A DNA stretch of 10,964 bases, from contig JAFMQQ010000051.1 in NCBI GenBank assembly GCA_017354595.1, positions 1-10,964 of the forward strand, in the 5' to 3' direction. This DNA comes from Micromonosporaceae bacterium. Its GTDB lineage: Bacteria; Actinomycetota; Actinomycetes; Mycobacteriales; Micromonosporaceae. The notes beneath the pieces are model-generated. The model was given only the letters and a program-made list of their open reading frames with translations. It made no database searches and was not told the DNA's origin. Numbering within the stretch: position 1 is the stretch's first letter; every line of letters begins with the position of its first letter. The position numbers and the translations under genes were made by a program. Shown in pieces: positions 9,582 through 10,964 of the stretch.

Positions 9582-10964
9582 CGGTGGACGCGAGGTTGAG
9601 CCTGGGTGCCGTGTGGGGTCAGCTGAGGCCCCGCATCCTCACCATCGTGGGCACGAGTCATGCCAGCGCGCGCATCCTCGGCATCGTCGGCACCACCTCC
9701 CTGGCCATCGGCGGGTACGGCGCCGGTGCCCTGCCCCGCCAGGACTCGGTGACGATCATCCCCGGGCTGCAGGGCCTCGGGCACCATCCGAAGTTCGGCG
9801 TGCTCTGCGTGTACTTCGGACTGCTGCTACTGGTGGTGGCCTGGTGGCGCCTGCTGCGGGCCAGGCCGGCACCGGGCATCCGGAGCATGCTGGTCACCCT
9901 GGCCGCCTGGGCGGCGCCACTGGTGCTGGCCCCACCGATGTTCAGCCGCGACGTGTACAGCTACCTCGCCCAGGGCGTCATGGTGCGGGAAGGGCTGGAC
10001 GTGTACCAGTCGGGACCGGCCGGTCTCACCGGCCTGCTCGCGGTTGAGGTACCGCCGGCCTGGCAGCACACTCCGTGCCCGTACGGCCCGGCGTTCCTGA
10101 TCGTCGTCGCTGCCGTGGTCGCGGTCACCAGCACCAAGGTGGTGGTGGGCTTCCTGGCGATGCGGCTGGTGGCGCTGGGCGGCATCGCGCTGCTCGCCGC
10201 GGCGCTGCCCGGGCTGGCCCGCCGGTGCGGTGTCGACCCCGCCGCCGCGCTGGCGCTGGGGGTGCTCAACCCGCTGGTGCTGTTGCATCTGGTCGGCGGA
10301 GCGCACAACGAGGCGATCATGCTGGGCCTGCTCGCGGCCGGGTTGGCCCTGGCCACCCGGGGGCGGTCTGTCCCGGCGGCGGTACTGGTGACCCTCGCCG
10401 CACTGGTCAAGGCGCCGGCCGCGCTGGGTCTGGTCGCCGTCGCCCAACTCGGCGCGACGTCGCTCGGCGGCCGGGCACGGGCGGCGGCGGTCACCGGTGG
10501 TACCGCGTTGGCGACCGCGGTCGGTGTGACCGCGCTGGCCGGCACCGGGTACGGCTGGATCGGCGCCCTGACCACACCGGTCTCCGAGCACAGTTGGTCG
10601 ATCAGCCACATGCTCGGCCACATCACCGGTGCTGTGGTCGGGGCGGCGGATGACAGCCTGATCCGGTTCGCCCAGCCGGTCTGGACCTGGCTGTGCATGG
10701 GTGCGGCGGCGGTCGCCGTGTTCACCGCGTGGCGGCACAGCCGCCAACTCGGCGCGGTGTACGCATTGGGCCTCAGTCTCAGCGCGGTGGCCTTGCTCGG
10801 CCCGGCGACGCGGCCCTGGTACGCCCTCTGGGGACTGATCCCGATCGCGGCCGCCGCGCCAGACGGGCGGGTGCGCCGGGTGGCCGCGATCGCCTCCGGG
10901 GTGTTCGCGCTGACCGTACTCCCCGATGGCCTGTGGCCGAGCCTGTCGAGTATCTTCTCGGCCG
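9578..10964 (+). CDS. Polyprenol-phosphate-mannose-dependent alpha-1,6-mannosyltransferase, MptA/MptB-like (3' end outside window)
   Basis: The frame from GTG 9578 stays open to the window end, giving 462 residues of a multi-pass GT-C glycosyltransferase. Such enzymes take mannose from polyprenyl-phosphomannose outside the membrane and extend alpha-1,6-mannan cores of lipomannan-type glycolipids. Landmarks are a first helix at about 32-50, a helix at 73-92, then PPMFSRDVYSYLAQG (119-133) with the GT-C catalytic-type Asp125, HTPCPYGPAFL (164-174), GGAHNEAIMLGLL (240-252), LVKAPAAL (276-283), SHMLGHITG (343-351) and GPATRPWYALWGLIP (408-422). An in-frame TGA at 9563-9565 limits the start to GTG 9578 or later; GAGG (9564-9567) is ten bases upstream. 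The gene stands alone after a roughly 270-bp gap. MptA versus MptB cannot be decided without alignment. Confidence 0.87.
   Translation, partial: MTVDARLSLGAVWGQLRPRILTIVGTSHASARILGIVGTTSLAIGGYGAGALPRQDSVTIIPGLQGLGHHPKFGVLCVYFGLLLLVVAWWRLLRARPAPGIRSMLVTLAAWAAPLVLAPPMFSRDVYSYLAQGVMVREGLDVYQSGPAGLTGLLAVEVPPAWQHTPCPYGPAFLIVVAAVVAVTSTKVVVGFLAMRLVALGGIALLAAALPGLARRCGVDPAAALALGVLNPLVLLHLVGGAHNEAIMLGLLAAGLALATRGRSVPAAVLVTLAALVKAPAALGLVAVAQLGATSLGGRARAAAVTGGTALATAVGVTALAGTGYGWIGALTTPVSEHSWSISHMLGHITGAVVGAADDSLIRFAQPVWTWLCMGAAAVAVFTAWRHSRQLGAVYALGLSLSAVALLGPATRPWYALWGLIPIAAAAPDGRVRRVAAIASGVFALTVLPDGLWPSLSSIFSA

Noticed and set aside
9827..10747. Two long minus-strand frames (306 and 254 codons) in the mannosyltransferase region
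   Set aside because: They are shadows of the plus-strand frame open from 9578 to the window end, which carries all GT-C motifs.

Overview
The window is about 70% GC with strong G/C third-codon bias, TAGGAT-type -10 boxes, an F420-type oxidoreductase and a polyprenol-phosphate-mannose-dependent mannosyltransferase. This points to the chromosome of a high-GC actinomycete. The protein sequences look most like Micromonosporaceae (Micromonospora and relatives), but that placement is from memory and was not tested by a search. Most genes are chromosomal housekeeping or accessory genes; there is no phage, IS element, CRISPR array, tRNA or rRNA.

Layout, left to right. (1) The 5' end of a kup potassium-uptake gene leaves the window leftward. 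It diverges from a rightward pair: a PPOX-class F420-dependent oxidoreductase (TTG start behind a hairpin) and an SRPBCC/AHSA1 protein. (2) A four-helix membrane protein of unknown function lies on the minus strand, its 3' end overlapping the SRPBCC gene by 16 bp. Upstream of it on the same strand is a HxlR-family regulator with a C-terminal SCP2-like domain. (3) The regulator diverges over 68 bp from an NmrA-type NAD(P)H-binding reductase; a compact inverted repeat lies between the promoters, an arrangement like the QorR/qor2 quinone-reductase switch of Corynebacterium. (4) A VapBC-type toxin-antitoxin pair follows. (5) A minus-strand protein is built of about nine LRV/HEAT-like helical repeats. 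(6) Next is ahcY (S-adenosylhomocysteine hydrolase), preceded by a roughly 200-nt leader that I read as an SAH riboswitch whose pseudoknot strand is also the 5' arm of an intrinsic terminator. (7) A 15-bp perfect hairpin separates ahcY from a 14-helix DHA2-type MFS exporter. (8) After about 270 bp with no convincing gene, the window ends inside an MptA/MptB-like alpha-1,6-mannosyltransferase.

The clearest regulatory story is the ahcY leader. SAH, a toxic by-product of methylation, should stabilise the aptamer pseudoknot, prevent the terminator and switch on the enzyme that removes SAH. A second theme is start-site architecture: at least five genes have a TANNNT box 6-7 nt before the start codon and no good Shine-Dalgarno, suggesting leaderless mRNAs. 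By contrast kup, the oxidoreductase and the SRPBCC gene have clear ribosome-binding sites.

Two genes at the window edges (kup and the mannosyltransferase) are incomplete. All functions are read from sequence motifs without database searches.
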